DNA of 64,000 nucleotides from Streptomyces sp. NBC_01465 (GCF_036227325.1 NZ_CP109467.1:6200001-6264000), one strand, 5' to 3'. Positions 17,585-26,501 are shown, numbered from the stretch's first letter. Made by a program: numbers and translations. The notes: generated by a model not told the origin, from the letters alone.

Positions 17585-18088
17585 CTATCGGGTGCCCCAC
17601 TGGTAGGTCTGCTTCTTGAGTTTCAGGTAGACGAAGCTCTCGGTGGCGCGCACTCCGGGGAGGGCGCGGATCTGCTTGTTGATCACGTCGAGCAGGTGGT
17701 CGTCGTCCTCGCAGACGACCTCCGCCATCAGGTCGAAGGAGCCCGCGGTCATCACCACGTAGTCGACCTCGTCCATGGCGGCCAGCGCGTCCGCGACCGG
17801 GTCGAGATCGCCCTCGACCCTTATCCCGACCATCGCCTGACGCCGGAAGCCGACGGTCAGAGGGTCGGTGACGGCGACGATCTGCATCACGCCCTGGTCC
17901 TGCAGTTTCTGCACGCGCTGTCGTACGGCTGCTTCGGAGAGGCCGACGGCCTTGCCGATCGTTGCGTACGGACGCCTGCCGTCCTGCTGGAGCTGCTCGA
18001 TGATCGCCAGGGAGACGGCGTCGATCGGAGGGGTGCCGTTCCCGTTTCTGGATTCCGCGCTGCGACTGGCCACGTCCTCACTCTGCAT
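17585..18088 (-). CDS. Lrp/AsnC-family transcriptional regulator
   Basis: 167 residues. N-terminal HTH (IDAVSLAIIEQLQQDGRRPY, IGKAVGLSEAAVRQRVQKLQ) is followed by the RAM effector domain (MVGIRVEGDLDPVADAL, YVVMTAGSFDLMAEVVCEDD). I take ATG 18088; TTG 18109 is possible. It is upstream of and coupled to the aminotransferase and divergent from the aldehyde dehydrogenase at 18251, so it probably controls both and responds to an amino acid or pathway intermediate. Confidence 0.9.
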   Translation of the reverse strand: MQSEDVASRSAESRNGNGTPPIDAVSLAIIEQLQQDGRRPYATIGKAVGLSEAAVRQRVQKLQDQGVMQIVAVTDPLTVGFRRQAMVGIRVEGDLDPVADALAAMDEVDYVVMTAGSFDLMAEVVCEDDDHLLDVINKQIRALPGVRATESFVYLKLKKQTYQWGTR

Positions 18089-18209
18089 GAGGTCTCGACC
18101 GTCCCGCAAGCCCCGAGCGATGAAATTCGTTGTCTTGATGCGTTTCTGGAACTGAATCCGAAGTTCGTCGGGGCTGGGTATGTCGAAAGCGTGGCACCTC
18201 CTACTAGTG

Positions 18210-18224
18210 TGGGTGTCTCACCCA
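18210..18224. promoter_or_regulatory. Candidate AsnC-type operator, palindrome
   Basis: TGGGTGTCTCACCCA is a perfect 6-bp inverted repeat around a 3-nt centre. It is 26 nt upstream of the aldehyde dehydrogenase start and inside the AsnC/ALDH divergent region. The size and form suit a dimeric regulator; the link to the AsnC protein is inferred from position. Confidence 0.45.
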
Positions 18225-18250
18225 TCGGACTTCTGACAGGAGGGGTGGCT

Positions 18251-19690
18251 GTGACCACCGAGCTGCGCCGGCTGCGCAACTACATCAACGGAGAGTTCCG
18301 GGACGCCGCTGACGGCCGGACCATCGAGGTCGTCAATCCGGCCACGGGCGACGCGTACGCCACCTCGCCCCTCTCGGGCGACGCGGACGTCGACGCCGCG
18401 ATGCAGGCGGCCGCGGCCGCCTTCCCCGCCTGGCGCGACTCCACCCCCGCCGAGCGCCAGCGCGTCCTGCTGAAGATCGCGGACGCCTTCGAGGAGCGCG
18501 CCGAGGAGCTGATCGCCGCCGAGAGCGAGAACACCGGCAAGCCGGTCGGGCTCACACGCTCCGAAGAGATCCCGCCGATGATCGACCAGATCCGCTTCTT
18601 CGCGGGCGCGGCACGGCTCCTGGAGGGGCGCGCCGCCGGCGAGTACATGGAGGGAATGACCTCCATCATCCGGCGCGAGCCGGTCGGGGTCTGCGCGCAG
18701 GTCGCGCCCTGGAACTACCCGATGATGATGGCCGTGTGGAAGTTCGCCCCGGCGCTGGCCGCGGGCAACACCGTCGTACTGAAGCCGTCCGACACCACGC
18801 CGGCGTCGACCGTGCTGATGGGCGAGATCATCGGGGCGATCGCGCCCAAGGGTGTCTTCAACGTTGTGTGCGGCGACCGCGACACCGGGCGCGCGATGGT
18901 CGAGCACAAGGTGCCGGCGATGGCGTCCATCACCGGTTCGGTGCGGGCCGGCATGCAGGTCGCGGAGTCCGCGGCCAAGGACGTCAAGCGCGTCCACCTG
19001 GAGCTGGGCGGCAAGGCTCCGGTCGTCGTCTTCGAGGACGCCGACATCCCGAAGGCCGTCGAGGACATCTCGGTGGCGGGCTTCTTCAACGCCGGCCAGG
19101 ACTGCACAGCCGCGACCCGCGTCCTCGTACACGAGTCGATCCACGACGAGTTCGTGACCGCGCTCGCCAAGGCTGCCGCCGACACGAAGACCGGGCAGCC
19201 GGACGACGAGGACGTGCTCTACGGCCCCCTCAACAACGCCAACCAGCTCGCGCAGGTCACCGGCTTCATCGACCGGCTTCCCGCGCACGCCAAGGTCGAG
19301 GCGGGCGGCCACCGCGTCGGCGAGAAGGGCTTCTTCTACGCCCCGACCGTCGTCTCCGGCCTCCAGCAGGACGACGAGATCATCCAGAACGAGGTCTTCG
19401 GCCCCGTCATCACCGTCCAGTCCTTCACGGACGAGGCCGAGGCCCTGGCCCACGCCAACGGCGTCGACTACGCGCTGGCCTCCTCGGTGTGGACCAAGGA
19501 CCACGCGCGCGCCATGCGGATGTCCAAGAACCTGGACTTCGGCTGCGTGTGGATCAACACCCACATCCCGCTGGTTGCCGAGATGCCGCACGGCGGCTTC
19601 AAGAAGTCCGGCTACGGCAAGGACCTCTCCGCGTACGGCTTCGAGGACTACACCCGCATCAAGCACGTCATGACGTCGATCGACGGCTGA
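18251..19690 (+). CDS. Gamma-aminobutyraldehyde (or gamma-glutamyl-aminobutyraldehyde) dehydrogenase
   Basis: 479 residues. GTG 18251 has a strong AGGAGGGG at 18238-18245. NAD-binding VAPWNYPMMMAVWK and VLKPSDTTP, general base Glu251 (LELGGK) and catalytic Cys285 (NAGQDCTAATR) are all present. Residues around the cysteine match the PatD/betaine-aldehyde type, which oxidises amino aldehydes to amino acids with NAD. Divergent from the AsnC-aminotransferase operon, it would take the aldehyde made by that aminotransferase. It has a close paralogue at 42965. Confidence 0.88.
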   Translation: MTTELRRLRNYINGEFRDAADGRTIEVVNPATGDAYATSPLSGDADVDAAMQAAAAAFPAWRDSTPAERQRVLLKIADAFEERAEELIAAESENTGKPVGLTRSEEIPPMIDQIRFFAGAARLLEGRAAGEYMEGMTSIIRREPVGVCAQVAPWNYPMMMAVWKFAPALAAGNTVVLKPSDTTPASTVLMGEIIGAIAPKGVFNVVCGDRDTGRAMVEHKVPAMASITGSVRAGMQVAESAAKDVKRVHLELGGKAPVVVFEDADIPKAVEDISVAGFFNAGQDCTAATRVLVHESIHDEFVTALAKAAADTKTGQPDDEDVLYGPLNNANQLAQVTGFIDRLPAHAKVEAGGHRVGEKGFFYAPTVVSGLQQDDEIIQNEVFGPVITVQSFTDEAEALAHANGVDYALASSVWTKDHARAMRMSKNLDFGCVWINTHIPLVAEMPHGGFKKSGYGKDLSAYGFEDYTRIKHVMTSIDG

Positions 19691-19712
19691 GCCACCCTGC
19701 GGTGAACAGAAC

Positions 19713-19744
19713 GGCCCCGGACGGGAGTTGATCCGTCCGGGGCC
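19713..19744. terminator. Bidirectional hairpin terminator
   Basis: GGCCCCGGACGG (19713-19724) and CCGTCCGGGGCC (19733-19744) form a perfect 12-bp stem with an 8-nt loop, placed between the convergent aldehyde dehydrogenase (+) and small secreted protein (-) genes. Confidence 0.88.
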
Positions 19745-19764
19745 GCTTCGTGTGCGGTGCCGTG

Positions 19765-20343
19765 TCAGCCCTTCTTCTGGATGACGCAGATCTCCCCGTG
19801 GCGGGCGGAGCCCTTCTCGGAGCCGCCCTTGCCCGGGCCCACGATGTGCTTCGCCTTGTGGCCCTTGAAGGGGCCGTTCGGCGGACCGGGCAGCTTGGGC
19901 AGGCCCTTCTCGCCCTTGCCGCCCTTGACCGCCTTGCACTTGCCGTCGCCCGGCTCAGGCGGCAGCGGCACTCCGGCCTTCGTCAGGATCGGACCGCAGG
20001 CCTTGAGGGCGCGCTGGTACGCCTTCGACGTCGGGTCGAAGGGCTTTCCGCCGAGACGGGAATCCCCACTGGCCTGCACGGAGACTCCGCCCTTGCCGCT
20101 CTTCCCGGCCTTGTCCTTGTCCACCTGGATGTGGAGGTCGGGGAAGTTCTTCAGCCCGTGCTCCCGCATGCAGCTGCCGAAAGCCCTGCCTGCGGCGTCC
20201 TTGTTGCCGGCGCTGCCGCCCTTGCCGCCCCCGTGCGTGGGGGATGCCGTGGCCTGTGCCGCGCCGACGCCGGTCAGAGTGATTGCCGAGAACAGTGCCG
20301 TCGCCGCGATCATGCGCTTCGGACGGCTGGTCAACACCCGCAT
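19765..20343 (-). CDS. Secreted protein with paired-cysteine 'CMREHG-FPD' motif, unknown function
   Basis: 192 residues. A signal peptide (residues 1-~35, ending AQATA) is followed by a Gly/Lys-rich, very basic chain. FGSCMREHGLKNFPDLHI and, further on, FDPTSKAYQRALKACGPIL are the two halves of a motif I know from actinobacterial secreted proteins that sit beside two-component systems. Their function is not established. ATG 20343 has GAGGAGG 5 nt upstream. It is divergent from the response regulator (120-bp shared control region), which suggests it is a target or accessory of that system. Confidence 0.7.
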   Translation of the reverse strand: MRVLTSRPKRMIAATALFSAITLTGVGAAQATASPTHGGGKGGSAGNKDAAGRAFGSCMREHGLKNFPDLHIQVDKDKAGKSGKGGVSVQASGDSRLGGKPFDPTSKAYQRALKACGPILTKAGVPLPPEPGDGKCKAVKGGKGEKGLPKLPGPPNGPFKGHKAKHIVGPGKGGSEKGSARHGEICVIQKKG

Positions 20344-20366
20344 GGGTGCCTCCTCGTGTGGTGGTG

Positions 20367-20439
20367 GCTGTTACGGCTACTCACCCAACTCCGGGGGCGG
20401 TTACGGCACGGGAACGGCCGCCCTTACGGCCGTGTAACC
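20367..20439. promoter_or_regulatory. Divergent control region with GTTACGG repeats
   Basis: GGCTGTTACGGCTAC (20367-20381) and GGCGGTTACGGCAC (20396-20409) are near-direct repeats about 29 bp apart. GGTTACGGCACGG (20399-20411) faces CCGTGTAACC (20430-20439) as an imperfect inverted repeat. OmpR-type regulators bind direct repeats, so these are plausible autoregulatory sites for the adjoining response regulator. Confidence 0.5.
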
Positions 20440-20462
20440 CCCGGCCCGGCATCCTCTTCTCC

Positions 20463-21116
20463 ATGCGCGTGTTGGTGGTCGAGGATCACGAAGAGCTCGC
20501 GGAGACCGTGGCGGCGGGACTGCGCCGTGAGGGGATGGCCGTCGACCTCGCGTTCGACGGGCATACGGCGCTGGAGCGCGCCACGGTCAACGGGTACGAC
20601 GTCGTCGTGCTCGACCGCGATCTGCCAGGTCTCCACGGTGACCGGGTCTGCCGCGCGCTGGCCGAGGGGGGCAGCCGGGCCCGTGTGCTGATGCTCACGG
20701 CGTCCGGTACGGTCGCCGACCGGGTCGCCGGGCTCGGCCTCGGCGCGGACGACTATCTCCCCAAGCCCTTCGCGTTCACCGAACTCGTCGCGCGGATACG
20801 GGCGCTGGCGCGCCGGGCGCAGCCCGCGCTGCCGCCGGTCCTCGTCCACGGCGAGCTGCGGCTCGACCCGGCACGCCGGACCGCGACCCGGGCCGGGCTC
20901 CAACTCCCGCTCAGTCCCAAGGAGTTCGCCGTACTGGAGCTGCTGCTCGCCGCACAGGGCGCGGTGGTCTCCGCCGAGGAACTCCTGGAGCGGGCCTGGG
21001 ACGAGGCGGCCGACCCCTTCACCCAGACCGTGAAGGTCACCATCAGCCGGCTGCGCCGCAAGCTCGGCGAGCCGCCGCTGATCGAGACCGTCTCCCAGGC
21101 CGGATACCGGGTGTGA
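20463..21116 (+). CDS. OmpR-family response regulator
   Basis: 217 residues. Receiver domain with acidic pocket (VVEDHEE), phospho-acceptor Asp in VVVLDRDLPGLHGD, and Lys in DDYLPKPFAF; C-terminal winged helix with SPKEFAVLELLL and VKVTISRLRRKLG. ATG 20463 gives MRVLVVEDHEE; an upstream in-frame extension lies in the divergent promoter. Its stop overlaps the sensor-kinase GTG by 4 nt. Stimulus unknown. Confidence 0.93.
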   Translation: MRVLVVEDHEELAETVAAGLRREGMAVDLAFDGHTALERATVNGYDVVVLDRDLPGLHGDRVCRALAEGGSRARVLMLTASGTVADRVAGLGLGADDYLPKPFAFTELVARIRALARRAQPALPPVLVHGELRLDPARRTATRAGLQLPLSPKEFAVLELLLAAQGAVVSAEELLERAWDEAADPFTQTVKVTISRLRRKLGEPPLIETVSQAGYRV

Positions 21117-22309
21117 GGCGGCTCCTGCGCGGCCCCCGCAGCGTCCGGTGGCGGCTCACGCTGCTCTACAGCGGGCTGTTCGTGGCGGCCGCCGCCGTGC
21201 TCCTGGCGATCACGTACGGGCTGATGGCGAACTCGGCGTCCCGGGCGAAGGGCGAGGCGGGCGCTCCCGCGCCGACGCTCGACGGCCCGCTGGCCCACAA
21301 GGGGCCCGAGGTCGGTGCGTACGTCGTCCAGCAGCTGGACGTCCAGCGCGGCGACCAACTGCACCTGCTGCTCGTCGAGTCGGGCATCGCGCTGGGCGTG
21401 ATGGTGGGGCTCTCGCTGCTGCTCGGCTGGCTGGTGGCCGGGCGGGTCCTCGCGCCGCTGCGGGGCATGGCCGCCACCGCCCGCCGGATCTCCGCCGACC
21501 ATCTGCACCGGCGGCTCGCCGTGCAGGGCCCCGCCGACGAACTCACCGATCTCTCCGACACGTTCGACGACATGCTGGCCCGCCTGGAGGTCTCCTTCGA
21601 GGCGCAGCGCCAGTTCGTCGCCAACGCCTCGCACGAACTGCGCACCCCGCTCACCCTCCAGCAGGCCCTGGTCGACGTCGCGCTCGCCGACCCGGAGGCG
21701 ACGGCCGACACCCTGCGCGCCGCCTGTCTGCGGGTACGGGCGGCGGGCCAGGAGCAGGAGCGCCTGATCGACGCGCTGCTGACCCTCGCCCGCAGCCAGC
21801 GCGGGCTCCAGGAACGGGAGTACGTCGATCTCGCGGCGGTCGCGGGAGCCCTGCTGCCGGAGACCGGTCACCGCATCGAGGCGGACCTCGCGCCCGCCGG
21901 ACTCCTGGGCGATCCCCCGCTGGTGGAACGCCTCGCGGGCAACCTCATCGACAACGCCGTACGCCACAACGTGATCGACGGCGGCTGGATCTCGGTGCGG
22001 ACCGGGCTGCGCGCCGGCTGCCCCACCCTGCGCGTCACCAACAGCGGCCCGCCGATCCCGCCCGACCAGATCGACGCCCTCTTCCAGCCCTTCCGCCGCC
22101 TCGGCGACCAGCGCACCAGGCGCCGCGACGGCCACGGTCTGGGGCTCTCCATCGTCGCGGCCATCACCGCCGCGCACGGCGGATCCGTGCAGGCGAGGCC
22201 GGGGGAGGGCGGCGGACTCTGTGTCGAGGTGACCTTTCCGCCCGACAAGGTGTCGGGGTCGGCGGGCGCCGAGCGTACGCAGCGTCCATTGCCCGGCGGC
22301 CCCGGGTGA
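21113..22309 (+). CDS. Sensor histidine kinase
   Basis: 398 residues. TM1 (~14-36), an extracytoplasmic loop of about 50 residues, TM2 (~88-108), HAMP domain, HisKA with ASHELRTPLTL, N-box LAGNLIDNAVRHN and G-box GHGLGLSIVAA. GTG start overlaps the response regulator by 4 nt. The small loop suggests sensing at the membrane or of a small ligand/cell-wall signal. A PotD-type binding protein begins 16 nt after the stop. Confidence 0.92.
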   Translation: MRRLLRGPRSVRWRLTLLYSGLFVAAAAVLLAITYGLMANSASRAKGEAGAPAPTLDGPLAHKGPEVGAYVVQQLDVQRGDQLHLLLVESGIALGVMVGLSLLLGWLVAGRVLAPLRGMAATARRISADHLHRRLAVQGPADELTDLSDTFDDMLARLEVSFEAQRQFVANASHELRTPLTLQQALVDVALADPEATADTLRAACLRVRAAGQEQERLIDALLTLARSQRGLQEREYVDLAAVAGALLPETGHRIEADLAPAGLLGDPPLVERLAGNLIDNAVRHNVIDGGWISVRTGLRAGCPTLRVTNSGPPIPPDQIDALFQPFRRLGDQRTRRRDGHGLGLSIVAAITAAHGGSVQARPGEGGGLCVEVTFPPDKVSGSAGAERTQRPLPGGPG

Positions 22310-22325
22310 GGAGAGGCTGTGCGGC

Positions 22326-23513
22326 ATGGCAGATCTCGGCATGTCGCGTCGCTCCCTCCTCCGCGGTTTCGGCGGTCTCGGTACGGTCGGGGCCCTCGCG
22401 GCGCTCACCGGGTGCGGGGTGCCGGCCGCGTACGTGAAGCCCGGCGACCGGGCCGCGGCCGACCGCTCGGCCCGCGACAAGAGCCTGGTCTTCGCCAACT
22501 GGCCCCTCTACATCGACACCGACGACGAGGACGCCTCCAAGCGCCCGACCCTGGACGCCTTCCAGAAGCGCTCCGGGATATCGGTGAAGTACACCGAGGA
22601 GATCAACGACAACGACGAGTTCTTCGGGAAGATCAGCCCCGCGCTGATGAACCACCAGGAGACCGGCCGGGACCTGATCGTCATCAGCGACTGGATGGCG
22701 GCCCGCTTCGTACGGCTCGGCTGGGTCCAGGAGATGGACCGCGCGAAGCAGCCCAACGTCGCCAAGTACCTCGACCCGCAGCTCAGTTCGCCCGCCTTCG
22801 ACAAGGGCAGGATGCACAGCGTGCCGTGGCAGTCGGGGATCACCGGGATCGCGTACAACAAGAAGAAGCTCGGCCGCGAGATCAAGCACATGAGCGAGCT
22901 GTGGGCCCCCGAACTCAAGGGCAAGGTCACGCTGCTCTCCGGTCTCGACGAGGCGTTCGCACTGCTGATGCAGGGGCAGGGCGTCGACATCACTCGCTGG
23001 ACGGCGGACGACTTCCACCGGATGTGCGACGAGGTGGAGAAGTACGTCAAGAACCGGCAGATACGCCGCTTCACCGGCAACGACTACATCAAGGACCTGT
23101 CGACGGGCGACGTCCTGGCCTGCCAGGCGTACTCGGGCGACGTCATCCAGCTGCAGGCGGACAACCCGGACATCGAGTTCGTGGTGCCGGAGGAGGGCGC
23201 CGAGCTCTGGGCCGAGTCGATGATGATCCCCAACCTCGCGCGCCACAAGAGCAACGCCGAGAAGCTGATCGACTACTACTACGAGCCCGAGGTCGCCGCC
23301 GAGCTCGCGGCCTGGGTCAACTACGTCTGTCCGGTGCCCGCGGCGCGCGAGGTCCTCGCGTCCTCGAAGGACGAGGACACGGCCGCCCTGGCGGAGGATC
23401 CGCTGATCTTCCCGGACGACGCGATGCGCAAGCGGCTGGCGATCGCCCGGGACATCACGTCCGAGGAGCGGGTGGAGTTCGCGAAGCGGTGGAACTCGAT
23501 CGTCGGGCTCTGA
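22326..23513 (+). CDS. Polyamine (spermidine/putrescine) ABC transporter substrate-binding lipoprotein, orphan copy
   Basis: 395 residues. Twin-arginine-like start MSRRSLLRG and lipobox LTGC (Cys ~35). The PotD-family body has LVFANWPLYIDT, YTEEINDNDEFFGKI, RRFTGNDYIKDL and the C-terminal LIDYYYEPEVAAELA. Spermidine/putrescine-binding family; ligand not proven. No permease or ATPase follows; the matching PotABC is ~22 kb downstream with its own PotD. It starts only 16 nt after the sensor-kinase stop, behind GAGGAGAGG, and may be co-transcribed with it. Confidence 0.86.
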   Translation: MADLGMSRRSLLRGFGGLGTVGALAALTGCGVPAAYVKPGDRAAADRSARDKSLVFANWPLYIDTDDEDASKRPTLDAFQKRSGISVKYTEEINDNDEFFGKISPALMNHQETGRDLIVISDWMAARFVRLGWVQEMDRAKQPNVAKYLDPQLSSPAFDKGRMHSVPWQSGITGIAYNKKKLGREIKHMSELWAPELKGKVTLLSGLDEAFALLMQGQGVDITRWTADDFHRMCDEVEKYVKNRQIRRFTGNDYIKDLSTGDVLACQAYSGDVIQLQADNPDIEFVVPEEGAELWAESMMIPNLARHKSNAEKLIDYYYEPEVAAELAAWVNYVCPVPAAREVLASSKDEDTAALAEDPLIFPDDAMRKRLAIARDITSEERVEFAKRWNSIVGL

Positions 23514-23532
23514 CCCGTACGATCCACCGCCC

Positions 23533-24885
23533 TCAAGCGGGTTCGAGCTGCGGCTCCGCGGGGCGCTTGCCCGCCTGCTGCTCCGGTGCGGCCTTCGGGT
23601 CCCAGCGGCGGGTGGTCCGGAGGTAGAGGTGGATCACCGAGGCCGTCGCCAGGAGGAGGAGCGGGCCGAACACCCACGGGTGGGCGGCCAGCTGCATCGG
23701 CAGATAGCGGTAGGACAGCAGGAGTGCGGTGAAGACCACCGTGCCGTAGCCGACGAGCACGGTGGCCGACCGGTCCCAGCCGCGGGAGAGGGCGCGCATG
23801 CCCGCCTCGACGGTGAGGGCGAAGACCACGCCTGCGATGAGGTCGGCGCCGTAGTGGTAGCCGAAGCCCAGCGTGGCGGTGAGGGTCGCGACCAGCCAGA
23901 AGGTGCCCGTGTTCCGCATGGCGCGCGAGCCGTTGCGGGAGTGGATGAAGAGGGTGGTGGCCCAGGCGGTGTGCAGGCTGGGCATGCAGTTGCGCGGGGT
24001 GATCCCGTCGAAGAGGACCGGGTGCGGGACGCCGATCGACGGCAGGCTGTCCGGCCAGACGTTGGACACGGCCCACTGGCCGCCCTCGGCGCCGTAGGCG
24101 TAGATCGGGCCGACGACCGGGAAGATCATGTAGACGGCGGGCCCGAGCAGGCCTATGACCAGGAACGTGCGCACGAGGTGGTGGGCCGGGAAGCGCCGCT
24201 CGGCCGCGACGTGGCGCAGCTGGTAGAGGCCGATGAGTGCGGCGGCCAGCGGGAGTTGTCCGTAGACGACGTGGAGGGCGTGGCCGCTGATCGGCTGGGT
24301 GGCCTCGATGGCGCGGCCGACCAGCCAGGAGGGGTTGCCGAGGGCGTGGTCGGCGGTGGCGACGTACGGGTCGAGCACCTTCGGGCGGGCCTTCGAGGTG
24401 ATGAGCAGCCAGGTGTCGCCCGTCTTGTGGCCGAAGACGAGCAGCTGGCCGAGCCCGACCCCCTTGAGCAGCAGCATGCGTTCCGTGCCGGTGCGGCGGG
24501 TGATGGCGACGACCGCGATGGCCACGGTCACCCACAGCGCGCCGTTGCCGAACTGCTGGGGGCCGGTGCCGGCGGCCAGGCGCACCAGGAGGAAGCCGAG
24601 GTCGATGGCGGCCGCGGCGCCGAGCGCGATGAACCGCTGCCGCCAGGTGAGCACTACCATCGTGAGCGCAAGACCGGCGTACATCAGCGGACCCAGGCGG
24701 GGGGCGAAGATCAGCTCGCGTGCCTCATGGGTGAGCGGACCCGGCTGGCCGTAGTGCCGCGCCGCGATCTCCAGGGCGACGAGGAAGCCGAGGGTCGCCG
24801 CACCCGCTGCCACCCACAGCTTTGTGCGTCGCTCGGGCTCGAGCTCGTTGCGGGGCCTGGGTATTCGCGGTGGTGTGGTCGTCAT
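23533..24885 (-). CDS. PAP2-superfamily membrane phosphatase / inositolphosphotransferase-like protein
   Basis: 450 residues with about ten hydrophobic segments. The PAP2 motifs are present late in the chain: RNCMPSLHTAWA (the PSxH motif) and FGYHYGADLIAG (the SxxxxxHxxxD-type motif, here with His and Asp). This Aur1/Ipt1-like layout is common in actinomycetes and acts on lipid phosphates or transfers phosphoalcohols at the membrane. ATG 24885 gives MTTTPPRIPRPRNELEPERR, a cytosolic start. Convergent with potD (19 nt). Confidence 0.8.
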   Translation of the reverse strand: MTTTPPRIPRPRNELEPERRTKLWVAAGAATLGFLVALEIAARHYGQPGPLTHEARELIFAPRLGPLMYAGLALTMVVLTWRQRFIALGAAAAIDLGFLLVRLAAGTGPQQFGNGALWVTVAIAVVAITRRTGTERMLLLKGVGLGQLLVFGHKTGDTWLLITSKARPKVLDPYVATADHALGNPSWLVGRAIEATQPISGHALHVVYGQLPLAAALIGLYQLRHVAAERRFPAHHLVRTFLVIGLLGPAVYMIFPVVGPIYAYGAEGGQWAVSNVWPDSLPSIGVPHPVLFDGITPRNCMPSLHTAWATTLFIHSRNGSRAMRNTGTFWLVATLTATLGFGYHYGADLIAGVVFALTVEAGMRALSRGWDRSATVLVGYGTVVFTALLLSYRYLPMQLAAHPWVFGPLLLLATASVIHLYLRTTRRWDPKAAPEQQAGKRPAEPQLEPA

Positions 24886-25069
24886 GTGTCCGGCTCATTG
24901 GGTGAAATAAAGACAAAAGGTCACTTACTGTGCCGGATGACATGAGTTTCCCGTGAGAAACGGGTGGTCAGGGTAGTCGTCGCAAGCTCGAACATGCTAA
25001 CGGCATGTGAATCTCCCTGGTAGGGCTGGGGGCGAAGTCGTGCAGTGGGGCTGGTCATACGCTGCCCCC

Positions 25070-25606
25070 ATGACTGAACGAAGATCGCTTCTGCGGCGCA
25101 TACGGATCTGGCTGGTCGTCTTCATCGTGTGCCTGGTCCTGAGTGGGCTGACCGCCTTCCCGCTGGTGCACGAACTGCACTGGACCGAGAGCCTGTTGAA
25201 GTCCACGCAGGTGGTCCCCGACCACTTCCCGGCGCTGATGGAGTGGATCCACCGGGTGCGCGTGGGGCTGGACGAAACCGACGCGAAGTACCCCTTTGTC
25301 CTGTACGGCACGGACTGGCTTGCTTTCGCCCACCTCGTCATCGCGGTGGCCTTCTACGGCCCCTACCGCGACCCCGTACGCAACATCTGGGTGATCGAGT
25401 TCGGGATGATCGCCTGCGCCGGAATCATCCCGCTCGCCCTGATCTGCGGTCCGGTCCGCGGGATCCCCTTCTGGTGGTCGGTGATCGACATGTCCTTCGG
25501 GATCTTCGGGGTCGTCCCGCTCTATGTCGTACGACGGAAGATCAAGCAGCTGGAGGCGCTGACGGCGGCATCGGCCGCTTCGGTCACTTCAGCGCTCCCA
25601 GCGTGA
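25070..25606 (+). CDS. Four-pass membrane protein, unknown function
   Basis: 178 residues with four predicted membrane helices (IWLVVFIVCLVLSGLTAF; WLAFAHLVIAVAFYG; IEFGMIACAGIIPLALI; FWWSVIDMSFGIFGVVPL) and a basic C-terminal tail. I do not recognise a named family. ATG 25070 (MTERRSLLRR) is chosen because it begins a normal positive-inside N-terminus; upstream in-frame residues look non-coding. Its 3' end overlaps the convergent sugar permease gene by 23 nt. Confidence 0.7.
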   Translation: MTERRSLLRRIRIWLVVFIVCLVLSGLTAFPLVHELHWTESLLKSTQVVPDHFPALMEWIHRVRVGLDETDAKYPFVLYGTDWLAFAHLVIAVAFYGPYRDPVRNIWVIEFGMIACAGIIPLALICGPVRGIPFWWSVIDMSFGIFGVVPLYVVRRKIKQLEALTAASAASVTSALPA

Positions 25607-26501
25607 CCCCCGAGCGCCAGTAGCGGCGCATCGCCGTCATCATCACGGCCATCGGCACGATCGAGAGCAGCGCGCCCGTCAGGACCAGGCTCGTCAGGTC
25701 GACGCCGGACTCCAGGCGCTTGCCGGACCAGTTGTAGAGGCCCAGGTTGAGCGTCCAGTTCTCCTCGCCGCGCAGCACGGTCAGCGGCAGGAAGAAGGCG
25801 TTCCAGGTGTTCACGAAGGCGAGCAGGAAGACGGTCGCGCCGCCCGTCGTCATCATCCGCAGGACGATGGAGAAGAAGATCCGCAGCTCGCCCGCGCCGT
25901 CGATGCGGGCCGCCTCCAGGATCTCGTACGGGATCGTCGCCTCGGTGTAGACCTTGGCGAGGTACACGCTGAACGGATTGATCAGGCAGGGGACGAGCAT
26001 CGCCCACGGGGTGTCGACCATGCCGATCGCCGAGAAGAGGAGATAGAGGGGGAGCGTGAGGAGGGCGATGGGGATCAGGAAGGAGCCCACCACGCACGCG
26101 AAGACGGCGTTGCGGCCGGGGAAGTCGAAGCGGGCCAGGCCGTAGCCGGTGGCCAGGGCGATCAGGGTGCCGCCGAGCGAGCCGACTCCTGCGTAGAGGA
26201 GTGAGTTGGCCGTCCAGCGCAGGAAGATGCCGTTCTCGTACGTGAAGAGCTGACGCAGGTTCGCCCAGAGGTGCATGCCGGAGAACCAGAGGCCGTTGCT
26301 CTGGTAGAGCCCGGTGCGGTCCTTGGTGGCGGCGACGAGCAGCCACCACACCGGGAAGAGGCTGTACGCGCAGGCCAGCACCAGGCCGAGCAGTACGAAG
26401 CGCTGGGCGCCGCGGCCCCGGGCCCGGGCGTCGGGGCGGGCGAGCGTGCGCACGGCGGCTGTGCGGCGGTGCTGCTCGGTTTCGGGGTCGGTCATCACCA
26501 T
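25584..26501 (-). CDS. Carbohydrate ABC transporter permease, MalG type
   Basis: 305 residues, six membrane segments. The EAA loop EILEAARIDGAGELRIFFSI and FVNTWNAFFLPL are typical of CUT1-type inner permeases. The start overlaps the stop of the upstream permease by one base (TGATGG), so the two are coupled. It is the third gene of the binding protein-MalF-MalG set of the saccharolytic locus. The ATPase is not in the cluster; Streptomyces CUT1 systems often share the MsiK ATPase encoded elsewhere. Confidence 0.9.
   Translation of the reverse strand: MVMTDPETEQHRRTAAVRTLARPDARARGRGAQRFVLLGLVLACAYSLFPVWWLLVAATKDRTGLYQSNGLWFSGMHLWANLRQLFTYENGIFLRWTANSLLYAGVGSLGGTLIALATGYGLARFDFPGRNAVFACVVGSFLIPIALLTLPLYLLFSAIGMVDTPWAMLVPCLINPFSVYLAKVYTEATIPYEILEAARIDGAGELRIFFSIVLRMMTTGGATVFLLAFVNTWNAFFLPLTVLRGEENWTLNLGLYNWSGKRLESGVDLTSLVLTGALLSIVPMAVMMTAMRRYWRSGVTLGALK

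Noticed and set aside
16122..17606. Open frame opposite the class III aminotransferase
   Set aside because: No ribosome site or family motif; lies wholly over a well-supported gene and its terminator.
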